Notes: generated from the sequence alone by a model not told the origin. A stretch of 64,000 nucleotides of DNA from Collinsella aerofaciens (GCF_002736145.1 NZ_CP024160.1:1302001-1366000), one strand, 5' to 3'. Positions 51,878 through 62,803 are shown, counted from the first letter of the stretch. Numbers and translations: made by a program.

Positions 51878-53266
51878 CTACTTGTGGAGCGCGGCCGGGG
51901 CGGGATCGACCGGCACGGGAGCCTCCAGGTCGGAGACCTTCACAATGCCGTTCTCGTCGGAGAAGGCGCGGTAAATGGTCCGAATCGCCAGGTCGAAGTC
52001 CTTCTCCTCGACACCGATAATGATGTTGATCTCGTCACAGCTCTGCGAAATCATGCGCACGCTCACGCCGGCCTGGCCGAGCATGCCAAACAGGTGGCCC
52101 GAGATACCTGCGCGGCCGCGCAGGTTACGACCGACGGTCGCGATGAGCGCCAAGCCCTCGACAACCTCGATCTCGAGCGGCTCGACCTCCTGCTGGATGT
52201 CACCCACGAGTGAGTACAGCGAATCGTGCACATCCTGCTCCTGCACCACGGCGCCAAAGCGGTCGACGCCGGTGGGCATATGCTCGACGGAAACGTCATA
52301 GCGTTCGAACACCGAAAGTGCACGGCGCATAAAGCCGACACGGGGCTTGGTGCGGTCGCGGGCAACGTTGATGGCGACAAAGCCGCGCTTGCCGGTCACG
52401 CCGGTAATGATAGGCTCCGCCTCACCCTCGTCAGCCGTCTCGCTAATGATGGTGCCGGGGTCCTGCGGCGCATTGGTGTTCTTGATGACCAGCGGAATGC
52501 CTGCCTCGCGCACGGGGAACACGGCCTCCTCGTGCAGGACGCTCGCGCCCATGTACGAAAGCTCGCGCAGCTCCTCGTAGGTAACGCGGGCGATGGGCTG
52601 AGCCTCGGGCACAATGCGAGGATCGGCAGAATAGAAGCCCGAAACGTCGGTCCAGTTCTCGTACAGGTCGGCACCAAGGCACTTGGCCAGAATCGAGCCG
52701 GAAATATCGCCGCCGCCACGGTCGAGCAGCTTGATCTGCCCCTCACGCGTCGCGCCGTAGAAACCGGGCATAACAAAGCCGCCCTGCTGGCCGTACTCCT
52801 GCACCAGCTCGGCGGTGCGGTTCATGCTGAGCGTACCGTCATGATGGAACGCCACGACCGTCGCGGCATCCAGGAACGGCAGGCCCAGGTACTCGGCCAT
52901 CAGGCGAGCGGTAAAGTACTCGCCGCGGCTTACGAGCTCCTCAGTAGAGTAGCCACCGGAGCGAGCACGCTCGGCAAAGGCCGCAAACTCTTCGCGGATG
53001 GGATAGGTGAGCCCCAGCTCGTCAGCGATATCAAAATAGCGCTGGCCGATGTCCTCGAGCAGCTCCTCGCACGACACGTGGTACTTGACGTGCGCGTTGA
53101 CCAAGTAGAGCAGATCGGTCACCTTGGTGTCGCCCTTAAAACGGCGACCGCAGGCAGAAACCACCACAAAACGGCGGGCCGGATCGGCATCGACGATGGC
53201 CTTGATCTTCTTAAAGTGTTCGGCGTCGGCGACCGACGAGCCGCCAAACTTGGCAATCTTAATCAT
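51878..53266 (-). CDS. lysC: Aspartate kinase
   Basis: 462 residues. N-terminal KFGGSSVADAEHFKKI, catalytic GRGGSD-like region present as DRGGGDISGS, SRGEYFTARLMAEYLG, and two ACT domains at the C terminus (about 310-455), which bind the feedback inhibitor. It phosphorylates aspartate as the first step to threonine, lysine and methionine. The ATG at 53266 follows GAAAGGTAACCTCC on the minus strand. The gene is divergent from thrC across 104 bases, so the pathway genes share a control region. Confidence 0.94.
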   Translation of the reverse strand: MIKIAKFGGSSVADAEHFKKIKAIVDADPARRFVVVSACGRRFKGDTKVTDLLYLVNAHVKYHVSCEELLEDIGQRYFDIADELGLTYPIREEFAAFAERARSGGYSTEELVSRGEYFTARLMAEYLGLPFLDAATVVAFHHDGTLSMNRTAELVQEYGQQGGFVMPGFYGATREGQIKLLDRGGGDISGSILAKCLGADLYENWTDVSGFYSADPRIVPEAQPIARVTYEELRELSYMGASVLHEEAVFPVREAGIPLVIKNTNAPQDPGTIISETADEGEAEPIITGVTGKRGFVAINVARDRTKPRVGFMRRALSVFERYDVSVEHMPTGVDRFGAVVQEQDVHDSLYSLVGDIQQEVEPLEIEVVEGLALIATVGRNLRGRAGISGHLFGMLGQAGVSVRMISQSCDEINIIIGVEEKDFDLAIRTIYRAFSDENGIVKVSDLEAPVPVDPAPAALHK

Positions 53267-53370
53267 GGGCTGGAGGTTACCTTTCTAAAAAGCCTCTGCG
53301 AACCTATTTTGCGCGCTCTGATACCATGGTTTCACCGATTGGGACCAAGGCATCCGAGGAGCAGTGTTAT

Positions 53371-54888
53371 ATGGGAACTTATCATAGTACACGAGGACGC
53401 ACTTTATCGTGCTCAAGTAAGGTGGCAATCCGTACCGGCATCGCTCCCGACGGGGGTTTGTTTGTCTCGGACGAGCTCGGCACCCAGCAGGTCGATATCA
53501 GCTCGCTTGCAGATAAATCGTACTTTGAAATCGCTCAAGATGTGTTGGGAATGTTACTGAATGATTACACGACCGAAGAAATTTCGGCCTGTGTGAATGA
53601 GGCATACCGCGGCACGTTCGCGAGCGAAGAGGTCACGCCGCTCGTCAAACTCGACGCCGCACCGGGCGCCGACGCCCCGCAAACCTATGTGATGGAGCTC
53701 TTTGGCGGCCCCACGAGCGCCTTTAAGGACGTCGCCCTGCAGATGCTCCCCCGCCTGATGGCCCGCACCTCTGCCAAGGACGGCGGCGCCGAGCGCATCA
53801 TGATCGTCACCGCCACGTCGGGCGACACCGGCAAGGCAGCACTCGCCGGCTTTGCCGACGCTCCGGGCACGGGCATCACTGTCTTTTATCCCGAGGGCAA
53901 GGTCAGCCGCGTCCAGAACCTGCAGATGTCCACTCAGGAGGGCGACAACGTCGCTGTCTGCGGCATCCGCGGCAACTTTGACGACGCCCAGAGCGCCGTC
54001 AAGCGCATCTTTGCCGATAAGGAGCTTGCCGAGCGCCTGGAGGCCGCTGGCACCGTGCTTTCGAGCGCCAACTCCATCAATGTCGGCCGCCTGGTGCCGC
54101 AGGTCGTCTACTACTTTGCCGCCTATGCGCAGCTGCTGCGCGCCGGCGCTATCGAGGCTGGCGACGCCGTAGAGTTCTGTGTGCCCACCGGCAACTTTGG
54201 CGATATCTTGGCCGGCTACTACGCCAAGCGCATGGGTCTGCCCGTCGCCAAGCTCGTCGTGGCGAGCGACAAGAACAACGTGCTGGCCGACTTCCTGACC
54301 ACCGGCGTTTACGACCGTAACCGCCCGTTCTTCACGACCATCTCGCCGTCGATGGACATCCTCATCAGCTCCAACCTGGAGCGCATGCTCTACTTCCTGT
54401 CCGATGGCGACTGCGAGCTCGTTGCCGGCCTTATGGAGCAGCTCGCTCAGACCGGTCGTTACGAGGTGCCCGCCGAGCTGCTGGCAAAGATTCAGAGCGT
54501 CTTTGGCTGCGGCTGGGCCAGCGAGGACGAGGTCCGCGCTGCCATCAAGACCTGCTGGGATGCGAACGGCTACGTGATCGATCCGCATACCGCCTGCGGC
54601 TATCACGTCTTTGAGCAGGTCGCTCCCGCCGAGGGCGCCAAGGCCCGCGTGCTGCTTTCGACCGCCAGCCCTTACAAGTTCCCACGCGCCTGCTGCGACG
54701 CCCTGGGGCTCAACGTTCCCGAGGATGATTTTGAGGCCATGCGCGTGCTCGAGCAGGCCACCAACACGGTCGCCCCGACCCAGCTCGCCGAACTCGAATC
54801 CAAACCCGTCCGCTTCGAAGACGTCTGCGACGTCGATGAGATGGCCAGCTACGTCGAGTCCGTAGCAAAAAAGATGGCTTCCAACTAA
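53371..54888 (+). CDS. thrC: Threonine synthase
   Basis: 505 residues from ATG 53371, which follows GAGGAG; an upstream in-frame ATG at 53326 has no such site. N-terminal STRGRT, PLP-binding Lys in GGPTSAFKDVALQ, and TATSGDTGKAA for the cofactor phosphate, with the long C-terminal domain of the E. coli-type (class I) enzyme. It converts O-phosphohomoserine to threonine. Followed by thrB on the same strand after a long hairpin. Homoserine dehydrogenase is not in this window. Confidence 0.95.
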   Translation: MGTYHSTRGRTLSCSSKVAIRTGIAPDGGLFVSDELGTQQVDISSLADKSYFEIAQDVLGMLLNDYTTEEISACVNEAYRGTFASEEVTPLVKLDAAPGADAPQTYVMELFGGPTSAFKDVALQMLPRLMARTSAKDGGAERIMIVTATSGDTGKAALAGFADAPGTGITVFYPEGKVSRVQNLQMSTQEGDNVAVCGIRGNFDDAQSAVKRIFADKELAERLEAAGTVLSSANSINVGRLVPQVVYYFAAYAQLLRAGAIEAGDAVEFCVPTGNFGDILAGYYAKRMGLPVAKLVVASDKNNVLADFLTTGVYDRNRPFFTTISPSMDILISSNLERMLYFLSDGDCELVAGLMEQLAQTGRYEVPAELLAKIQSVFGCGWASEDEVRAAIKTCWDANGYVIDPHTACGYHVFEQVAPAEGAKARVLLSTASPYKFPRACCDALGLNVPEDDFEAMRVLEQATNTVAPTQLAELESKPVRFEDVCDVDEMASYVESVAKKMASN

Positions 54889-54967
54889 GCCCCTCATTAA
54901 GCGCCGGCGAAAGCCGGCGCACCTTCTTTCATCAGATAACCCCCGGGATGATGACGAACGCGCACAG

Positions 54968-55077
54968 CGTGCCTGGCTGTTTAGTTCGTCGCGAGTTCCG
55001 CACGCAAAGGAAAGCACTTAATGTGCTTTCCGTCTTGCGCAGGACTGCCCGAGCAGCGAACTAAACAGCCAGGCACG
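54968..55077. repeat. Long hairpin between thrC and thrB (possible diverged member of the core family)
   Basis: CGTGCCTGGCTGTTTAGTTC plus G pairs perfectly with the end of the element; inner stem GGAAAGCAC-TTAAT-GTGCTTTCC. Between them are TTCCGCA on the left and AGGAC on the right, the same words as in the core of copies P, R and Q, but the flanking bases differ. Confidence 0.85.
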
Positions 55078-55091
55078 CCAGGAGGACTCAC

Positions 55092-55973
55092 ATGATCAAG
55101 ATCACCGTCCCAGCAACAAGCGCCAACTTGGGCATTGGCTACGACACCCTCGGCATGGCCGTCAGCCTTTACTCGCACTTCACCTTCGAGCGCGCCGACA
55201 AGCTCACCATCACGGGCTGCCCCGAGGAATTCCAAAACGAGAACAACCTGGTCTACGTGAGCTTTGTCGATGCGCTTGCCGCATGGGGCGAGCCGGCTTT
55301 TCCCGTTGCCATCGACATTCAAACCGATGTGCCCGTCGCTCGCGGCCTGGGCTCCAGCTCCACCTGCGTTGTCGCCGGCATTATGGCCGCCGCCGCGCTG
55401 ACGGGCCACACCGTCGACCGCGCCGAGCTCGTCCGCATTGCCACCGAGGTCGAGGGCCATCCCGATAACGTCGCCCCCGCTATCCTGGGCGGCGCCGTCT
55501 GCTCCTTTACGCCGACCGATTCGCTCCCCCAGTGCCTGCGCTACGAGGTGAGCGATCGCCTGCGTTTTATTACCGTGATTCCGCCCTACGAGGTACACAC
55601 GAGTGAGGCGCGCAAGGTCGTGCCGCAGGAGATTCCGCTTTCCACCGCCGTATGGCAGATGGGCCGCATCGCCGGCATGACGCGCGGTCTCGAGACCGGC
55701 GATCTGGACCTGATTGCCGCCGCCAATGACGACCGTATCCAGGAACCCTATCGTCGCCGTCTGATTCCCGACTACAACGCTGTGCGCGACACCTGCCTTA
55801 ACGGCGGCGCCAAGACCATCTGGATCAGCGGCTCCGGCTCGACCCTTATGGCTGTGACCGACGATACCATCGTGGCAAAGTTCCTGCAGGTCAAGCTGCG
55901 TGAGCAGTTCCCCAAGTGCGACACGCATATTCTGACGTGCGACACCGAGGGCGCTCAAATCGAGTACCTGTAG
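55092..55973 (+). CDS. thrB: Homoserine kinase
   Basis: 293 residues of the GHMP kinase family: N-terminal VPATSANLGIGYDTLGMAV, ATP-binding GLGSSSTCVVAG near residue 88, and C-terminal ISGSGSTLMAV. It phosphorylates homoserine to give the substrate of ThrC. CAGGAGG precedes the ATG. It follows thrC after 203 bases that contain a long hairpin, so the two may be expressed at different levels. Confidence 0.95.
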   Translation: MIKITVPATSANLGIGYDTLGMAVSLYSHFTFERADKLTITGCPEEFQNENNLVYVSFVDALAAWGEPAFPVAIDIQTDVPVARGLGSSSTCVVAGIMAAAALTGHTVDRAELVRIATEVEGHPDNVAPAILGGAVCSFTPTDSLPQCLRYEVSDRLRFITVIPPYEVHTSEARKVVPQEIPLSTAVWQMGRIAGMTRGLETGDLDLIAAANDDRIQEPYRRRLIPDYNAVRDTCLNGGAKTIWISGSGSTLMAVTDDTIVAKFLQVKLREQFPKCDTHILTCDTEGAQIEYL

Positions 55974-55994
55974 ACATCGCTGGTTAATCCCTTC

Positions 55995-56123
55995 GGGCCG
56001 CCCAAGGGTATCCCCTTAAAAACGTCCTCGCACTTGAGGCCCGCTTATCCTGCTCCTTCGGAGCTACGGATAAGCGGGCCTCGTGCTGCGGAATGTTTTT
56101 AAGGGGATACCCTTGGGCGGCCC
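55995..56123. repeat. Long hairpin element with conserved core (copy R, minus orientation)
   Basis: Read on the minus strand: outer arms GGGCCGCCCAAGGGTATCCC plus CTTAA with their complement, core AACATTCCGCAG opposite CGAGGACGTT, inner stem GAGGCCCGCTTATCC/GGATAAGCGGGCCTC, tip GCTCCGAAGGAGCA. Between convergent thrB and ysxC. Confidence 0.95.
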
Positions 56124-56231
56124 TACAGCAACGTGGTCGACGATGTCTATAGGAACCCACGCTTTGAAGGGGCGCCGGACTGATGGTTTGGCTTTTTATT
56201 GGTGGGGGCCCTTACTAGGATGGGACCCTTA

Positions 56232-56822
56232 CTAGAGGCAGGCCTCGGCGATGCGCTTTTTGAGTTCGTCGATGCCGGTGCCGGTCTGGGAGCTTGTGAT
56301 GATCACGTTTTCGGCCGGGACGTTGAGCTGCTTTTTGATGGCTGCTGCCTGGCGGGCCTGCTGGGTACGGCTGAGTTTGTCGGCCTTGGTGAGACAGACG
56401 ATAAAGTTGAATTCGTTGCCCTGTAGGTAGTCGATCATGTCGTGGTCGAGCTTGCTGGGATCGTGACGAATGTCCACCAGCGAGACGACCAAGTTAAAGC
56501 TGCGTTCGGAGTCGAAGAAGTCGCCGATAAGCTCGGCCCAGCGGTCACGCTCGGCCTTAGAACGACGGGCGAAACCATAGCCCGGCAGGTCGATGAAGTG
56601 CACGTCGTCGGCCTCGAAGAAATTGATGTTGCTCGTCTTGCCCGGTGTGCTCGAAACCTTGACCAGGTTCTTGCGGCCAAAGAGCTTGTTCATAATCGAC
56701 GACTTGCCCACATTGGAGCGGCCGACAAAGCTCACTTCGGGGCAGGTGGACTCGGGAATCTGCGAAACCTTGCCGTAGCTGGCGACGAACTTGGCAAGCT
56801 GGTAGTTAATGGAATCGGCCAT
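56232..56822 (-). CDS. ysxC: Ribosome biogenesis GTPase YsxC/EngB
   Basis: 196 residues from ATG 56822, five bases after AAGGAG (a GTG two codons earlier is possible). G1 GRSNVGKSS, G2 TPGKT, G3 DLPGYG, G4 TKAD. EngB assists assembly of the large ribosomal subunit. Its gene lies 38 bases after the mtn stop on the same strand, a likely operon. Full length for the family. Confidence 0.95.
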   Translation of the reverse strand: MADSINYQLAKFVASYGKVSQIPESTCPEVSFVGRSNVGKSSIMNKLFGRKNLVKVSSTPGKTSNINFFEADDVHFIDLPGYGFARRSKAERDRWAELIGDFFDSERSFNLVVSLVDIRHDPSKLDHDMIDYLQGNEFNFIVCLTKADKLSRTQQARQAAAIKKQLNVPAENVIITSSQTGTGIDELKKRIAEACL

Positions 56823-56860
56823 GGACACTCCTTGGTCGTAGGTTCTTACAAAAGAGCGCG

Positions 56861-57601
56861 CTATTGCGCAGCGGCAATGCGGCGGACGATATCGAGCGTG
56901 ATGTTACTTGCGACACGCGCGTACTCGAACAGATCGAACTCTCGGTCGCAAATTGCATCGTACGCCTCGTCACAATTATCGCTGATAGCGCGCAACACCA
57001 GGCAATCGACACCATTTTTGGTTGCGACATGGGCAATTGCCGCGCCCTCCATGCCGACACAATCGGCATGCGTCGCCTCGATAGCGTCGTTGCGCATGGC
57101 GGCGCCCGTCACAAAGCGGTTACCCGTGGCAATCGTGCCGACCAGGAACTGCTTGGTGCCCTCGTTCGAAGCGACTGCATTTGTTGAAGCATCAACGAAC
57201 CCACGCTCAGCAAGCACGTCGACGGCAATATCGACCAGCGCGGGTGTCGAGCCAAACTCCTCGAGCCCCGGTGCGGACTCGGCGATAAGCGCGGTATCGG
57301 TATCCAGATAGCGCAGGCGTTTGCCAATGACCACGTCGTCGATATGGAGCTTGGGGTTCAAACCGCCCGCAATGCCCGAAAACACAACAGCCTGCGGAGC
57401 ATACTTGCTAATGAGGTGCTGTGTTGCAGCGGCGGCGTTCACCGTGCCCATGCCCGCCGTTGTGGCGACAACTGTCAGACCGTCGAGCTCACCGCTCACA
57501 ACGGTCAAGCCTGCCTCCCGCGCCTCGCAAACGTCGCTCAGCTCTTCCTTAATCTGCATGATCTCTTTTTCGAGCGCACCGATAATCGCGATGGTAGCCA
57601 T
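56861..57601 (-). CDS. mtn: 5-methylthioadenosine/S-adenosylhomocysteine nucleosidase
   Basis: 246 residues from ATG 57601. N-terminal IAIIGALEKEI, substrate loop VFSGIAGGLNP, and C-terminal VGMEGAAIAHVA with catalytic Asp in RAISDNCDE are diagnostic of MtnN. It cleaves adenine from MTA and SAH in methyl-cycle salvage and makes the precursor of autoinducer-2 when LuxS is present. Upstream of ysxC in a two-gene operon. Confidence 0.94.
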   Translation of the reverse strand: MATIAIIGALEKEIMQIKEELSDVCEAREAGLTVVSGELDGLTVVATTAGMGTVNAAAATQHLISKYAPQAVVFSGIAGGLNPKLHIDDVVIGKRLRYLDTDTALIAESAPGLEEFGSTPALVDIAVDVLAERGFVDASTNAVASNEGTKQFLVGTIATGNRFVTGAAMRNDAIEATHADCVGMEGAAIAHVATKNGVDCLVLRAISDNCDEAYDAICDREFDLFEYARVASNITLDIVRRIAAAQ

Positions 57602-57679
57602 ACCATTCCCCAAACCTATACGAAATTCTCAACCACGGTATGGTACCAGCATTTTGTTTGACCTCGCCAAACGAACACG

Positions 57680-57844
57680 CTAAGCCAGTGCAGCTCGCGT
57701 ATCAAACAGCGCCTTTGCAATCGCGGCCGTAACCTCGCTCGAGCGGTCGCTCCACGGCATAGATGTCATGACGCTCATGACATAGGTACGGCCATCGATG
57801 TCGATAGCAGGCATTTCTTTCCAAAGATATTCAGTCGCGTTTAA
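57680..57844 (-). pseudogene. C-terminal remnant of an unknown (possibly serine-hydrolase) gene
   Basis: The minus-strand frame ending at 57680 reads sensibly only over its last 55 residues (PAIDIDGRTYVMSVMTSMPW, then SDRSSEVTAAIAKALFDTRA); upstream it runs into hairpin repeats and has no ribosome-binding site. Strand-loop-helix endings like this occur in class A beta-lactamase-like serine hydrolases, but the piece is too short to assign. Probably the surviving 3-prime end of a gene lost by deletion. Confidence 0.5.
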
Positions 57845-57917
57845 GGTGTCTCTAAACAATAAACAGGCGTTTCTATGCAAAAACACCGATTCTGTTGCGT
57901 ATCTTTGCCCAAAACGC

Positions 57918-57985
57918 AGTTGCGGTGAAATAGTTCCTGTTTGGGCTGCATAAGCCGAAAAACAAGAACTATTCCACCGCAACTT
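57918..57985. repeat. GTTGCGG hairpin repeat (copy 4)
   Basis: AGTTGCGGTGAAATAGTTCC and, at the right, GAACTATTCCACCGCAACTT. Lies between the gene remnant and the duplicated end of pflA. Confidence 0.95.
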
Positions 57986-58019
57986 GACGGGGCTCTTTGG
58001 CAATCAACTTGGTGCCCAG

Positions 58020-58155
58020 GGGCACTCATTTAAGTCTGTCCCCAATGAGTGCCCTGCTAGCCGATGGCATTTTTGAGTTCGGCGCGGCGCTTTTAAGTCT
58101 GTCCCCAATGAGTGCCGCTAGCCGATGGCGTTTTTGAGTTCGGCACGGCGCTTTT
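58020..58155. repeat. REP-like hairpin and 62-bp tandem duplication of the pflA 3-prime end
   Basis: GGGCACTCATT and AATGAGTGCCC form a hairpin around TAAGTCTGTCCCC (58020-58054). From TAAGTCTGTCCCC on, about 62 bases are repeated: 58031-58093 and 58094-58155 differ at only a few bases. The repeated unit includes the stop codon and the last eleven codons of pflA, so a dead copy of the gene's end lies downstream of the real one. Confidence 0.9.
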
Positions 58156-58936
58156 TCATGCCGGCCATGACGGCGTTGCGCAGCTCGGGCATGCGCGCGG
58201 TATCCATCTGGGGCACGCCCTCGAGCTTATAGGGAATACCCAGTTGCTCGTACTTGACGACACCCATCGTGTGATACGGCAGCATCTCCAGGCCCACCAC
58301 GTTATGCCACGGGGCAATCAGGCGGCCGAGCGCTTCGCACTCCTCCACCGTGTCGGTAATGCCCGGCACCACCACATGTCGAATAACGACCCTAATCTTG
58401 CGACGGGCAAGCTCATCGCCAAACGCCAGGATGCGCGCAGGATCGCAGCCGGTCAGCTTTTTATGCTCAACCGGATCGGCATGCTTGATGTCGAGCAGCA
58501 CCATATCGGTCTCGTTGAGCACAGCATCGAACTTCTCCGGATGCTTGGGATCAAACGCATAGCCGCAGCTGTCTAGGCAGGTATGCACGCGGCCATCGGG
58601 GTTGTTGTGCATTGCACGGAACAGGTCGGCCAAAAACTCAGGCTGCAGGAGCGGCTCGCCGCCCGAAACCGTAATTCCGCCGCTACGGTAAAACTCATGG
58701 TTACTCTGGAACTCGTCCATCAGGTGCTCGACGGTCACCATCGTGCCGCCGTTAACAGACCAGGTATCGGGATTGTGACAATACGCACAGCGCATAGGAC
58801 AGCCCTGGACAAACACCACAAAGCGAATGCCGGGACCATCGACCGTCCCCATCGTCTCGATCGAATGCACGCGACCCAGGGCATACGCAGAGTCCTCGGG
58901 ATGAGCATCCACACCCTCAAGCGTCATCTCAGCCAT
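58118..58936 (-). CDS. pflA: Pyruvate formate-lyase activating enzyme
   Basis: 272 residues. Radical SAM Cys46, Cys50 and Cys53 (GCPMRCAYC), GGE motif VSGGEPLLQ, and the DIKH segment typical of PflA. It abstracts hydrogen from the active Gly of formate-lyase using SAM. Here its target must be Gly58 of the separate small subunit (60415-60666). It lies 1.5 kb from grcA, with the DegV gene between, all on the minus strand. The last codons are duplicated downstream. Confidence 0.95.
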   Translation of the reverse strand: MAEMTLEGVDAHPEDSAYALGRVHSIETMGTVDGPGIRFVVFVQGCPMRCAYCHNPDTWSVNGGTMVTVEHLMDEFQSNHEFYRSGGITVSGGEPLLQPEFLADLFRAMHNNPDGRVHTCLDSCGYAFDPKHPEKFDAVLNETDMVLLDIKHADPVEHKKLTGCDPARILAFGDELARRKIRVVIRHVVVPGITDTVEECEALGRLIAPWHNVVGLEMLPYHTMGVVKYEQLGIPYKLEGVPQMDTARMPELRNAVMAGMKKRRAELKNAIG

Positions 58937-59123
58937 TCCCGCAACCTTGCCTCTCTTTGGTTTTTGTCAATTAAAATGCCAGAGCCATTCTAGCCCATAC
59001 GCCTGATGGCGAAACGGTTTAGCGGTCAATTAGATCGTCCTATTTGACTCCACGCAAAAGCGGCGGGAAGGTTGTCACAACCCGCTCGCCGCCGAAGCAA
59101 TAGAAATCGATAGACGCCAGGCC

Positions 59124-59978
59124 CTACGCCTTAAGCGTAAGCACCGCGCCAAAGGCGGTCGGGCCGCAGTGGCTCGAGATGACGCCGCCGACCTGAGTCC
59201 AGGTGATGTCCTTAAAGCCCAGGTCGTGCGCATAGACTTCCATATCGTCCCGCAGCTCCTCGGAAAGGCCCACTGAATACGCCAAACCAATGTGCGAGTA
59301 ATCAATATCGCCCTTCGCAACCATGTGGTCAATAAAGGCACGGGCGCATTTGAGCATAGAGCCGCGGAGCTTCTTGGTCGCCACGAACTTGCCGCCCGTT
59401 ACCTCAATGCAGGGCTTAATCTTGAGCAGATGGGCACCGAGGAATGCCACGTTGGACAAACGACCGCCGGCCTTAAGGAAGGCGAGATCGGTGGGGACAA
59501 AGCCCAACAGCACGCGGTCCATAACGGAATTGGTAAAGGCGAAAATTTCGTCAACGGTGGCATCGGGATGAGCCTCGATGTATTTGGCAGTCTCGACGAC
59601 AACGAGCGACTGGCCTACCGAGACAAAGCGCGTGTCCATGGAGAACACGTAGTCTCGACCCTTGGCGGCAATTTTCGAGGACTGATGCGAACAGGTCGTA
59701 ACCTCGGAATAGGCAAGATGCAGAATAGTCGCGTCGGGTTGCTCAGCATGGATGCGGTCGTACACATGCGCAAAATCCGCTGGCGAACAGCCACTGGTCT
59801 TGGGCATCACGCCAAACTCGTTGCAGCGCGAGTAAATCTCAAGCGGGTCGATCGATCCGTCTTCGACGGTCTCGTCACCAATCGTGACATGCATGGGCAC
59901 GCGCACGATGCCATAGCGCTCGCAGAGCTCCGGCGTCACATCCGAACCAGACTCAACCACGATTACGTACTTGCCCAT
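59124..59978 (-). CDS. DegV family fatty-acid-binding protein
   Basis: 284 residues from ATG 59978 (ATG 59984 also possible; ribosome-binding site weak, GATGGG). N-terminal VIVVESGSDVTPEL, KTSGCSPADF with the fatty-acid-contacting TSxP-like region, MDTRFVSVGQSL and LKAGGRLSN are DegV signatures. DegV (FakB-like) proteins bind fatty acids and, with FakA kinase, feed them into phospholipid synthesis. Its position between pflA and grcA seems incidental. Confidence 0.92.
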   Translation of the reverse strand: MGKYVIVVESGSDVTPELCERYGIVRVPMHVTIGDETVEDGSIDPLEIYSRCNEFGVMPKTSGCSPADFAHVYDRIHAEQPDATILHLAYSEVTTCSHQSSKIAAKGRDYVFSMDTRFVSVGQSLVVVETAKYIEAHPDATVDEIFAFTNSVMDRVLLGFVPTDLAFLKAGGRLSNVAFLGAHLLKIKPCIEVTGGKFVATKKLRGSMLKCARAFIDHMVAKGDIDYSHIGLAYSVGLSEELRDDMEVYAHDLGFKDITWTQVGGVISSHCGPTAFGAVLTLKA

Positions 59979-60264
59979 TATCATCACAACCCATCTCGAC
60001 GTTGGCTTTTGAATATGTGACGCACGTCCGCCGTCCTGCTGCAGAACGGCCTCCAAGCGCCAAAGAGACGCCGCCCCTTGCACACAACAAAGGACAGCGT
60101 CTCCCTGGAAAAATCCGTGCTTATCTGAGATTCTACACGGTTTATTAAGGAGTGTTACTTATTCCGCAAACGGTAGCTATACGCGATAAACGGTAGCAAG
60201 CAAGTATCCAGAACGCTCAACCCATTAGGAGAGTTCCGCCTAAAGGGTGACTACACAGGACCCC

Positions 60265-60391
60265 GCCGGGCCGCTTTGGGTTACTTTCCAAAACATTCCG
60301 CAGGACGCAAAGGGCTCCGCCGCGCGAAGCGCACAGCGGAGCCCTTTGCATGTCCGAGGACGTTTTGGAAAGTAACCCAAAGCGGCCCGGC
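60265..60391. repeat. Long hairpin element with conserved core (copy Q)
   Basis: Outer arms GCCGGGCCGCTTTGGGTTAC plus TTTCCAA with their complement; core AACATTCCGCAG opposite CGAGGACGTT; inner stem GCAAAGGGCTCCGC/GCGGAGCCCTTTGC; tip GCGCGAAGCGCA. It lies 24 bases after the grcA stop codon. Confidence 0.95.
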
Positions 60392-60414
60392 AATCCTGCA
60401 GGAGTTAAACCCCT

Positions 60415-60666
60415 TTAGAACTTGTTGTGGAAGGTACGCGAAATGACCTCGTCCTGCTGCTCCTTGGTGAGCGTGTGGAAGTTCACGGCATAGCCGGAAA
60501 CGCGAATGGTCAGCTGCGGGTACTTCTCGGGGTGAGCCTGAGCGTCGAGCAGCGTCTCACGGTTGAAGACGTTGATGTTCAGGTGGTGGCCACCCTTCTC
60601 GGCGTAAGCGTCGAGCATGTGGACCAGGTTATCGGCCTGAGTCTCGGAAACTTCAGAAACCTTCAT
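60415..60666 (-). CDS. grcA: Glycyl radical subunit of split pyruvate formate-lyase (GrcA/YfiD-like)
   Basis: 83 residues equal to the C-terminal glycyl-radical domain of formate-lyase: [20 protein letters not shown], then [15 protein letters not shown], with radical Gly58 in RVSGYA. GAAGGAG precedes its own ATG. In E. coli GrcA is a spare part that repairs a damaged full-length PflB. Here the adjacent PflB stops before this domain, so this protein should be an essential subunit supplying the radical in trans. Two hairpins separate it from pflB. Confidence 0.94.
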   Translation of the reverse strand: MKVSEVSETQADNLVHMLDAYAEKGGHHLNINVFNRETLLDAQAHPEKYPQLTIRVSGYAVNFHTLTKEQQDEVISRTFHNKF

Positions 60667-60689
60667 AATGTGTCTCCTTCGATTGATAG

Positions 60690-60749
60690 GCGCCGGCCGA
60701 AACCGGCGCGCTAATCAGTAATCGTTATTGTTAGTATAGCACTAACAAT
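60690..60749 (-). promoter_or_regulatory. Two hairpins between pflB and grcA
   Basis: ATTGTTAGT-ATAGC-ACTAACAAT (60727-60749) starts two bases after the pflB stop, and GCGCCGG-CCGAAA-CCGGCGC (60690-60709) follows, just before the grcA ribosome-binding site. Neither has a T tract; processing or mRNA stabilisation that sets subunit ratio is a likely role. Confidence 0.6.
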
Positions 60750-60751
60750 AG

Positions 60752-62803
<2,052 letters not shown>

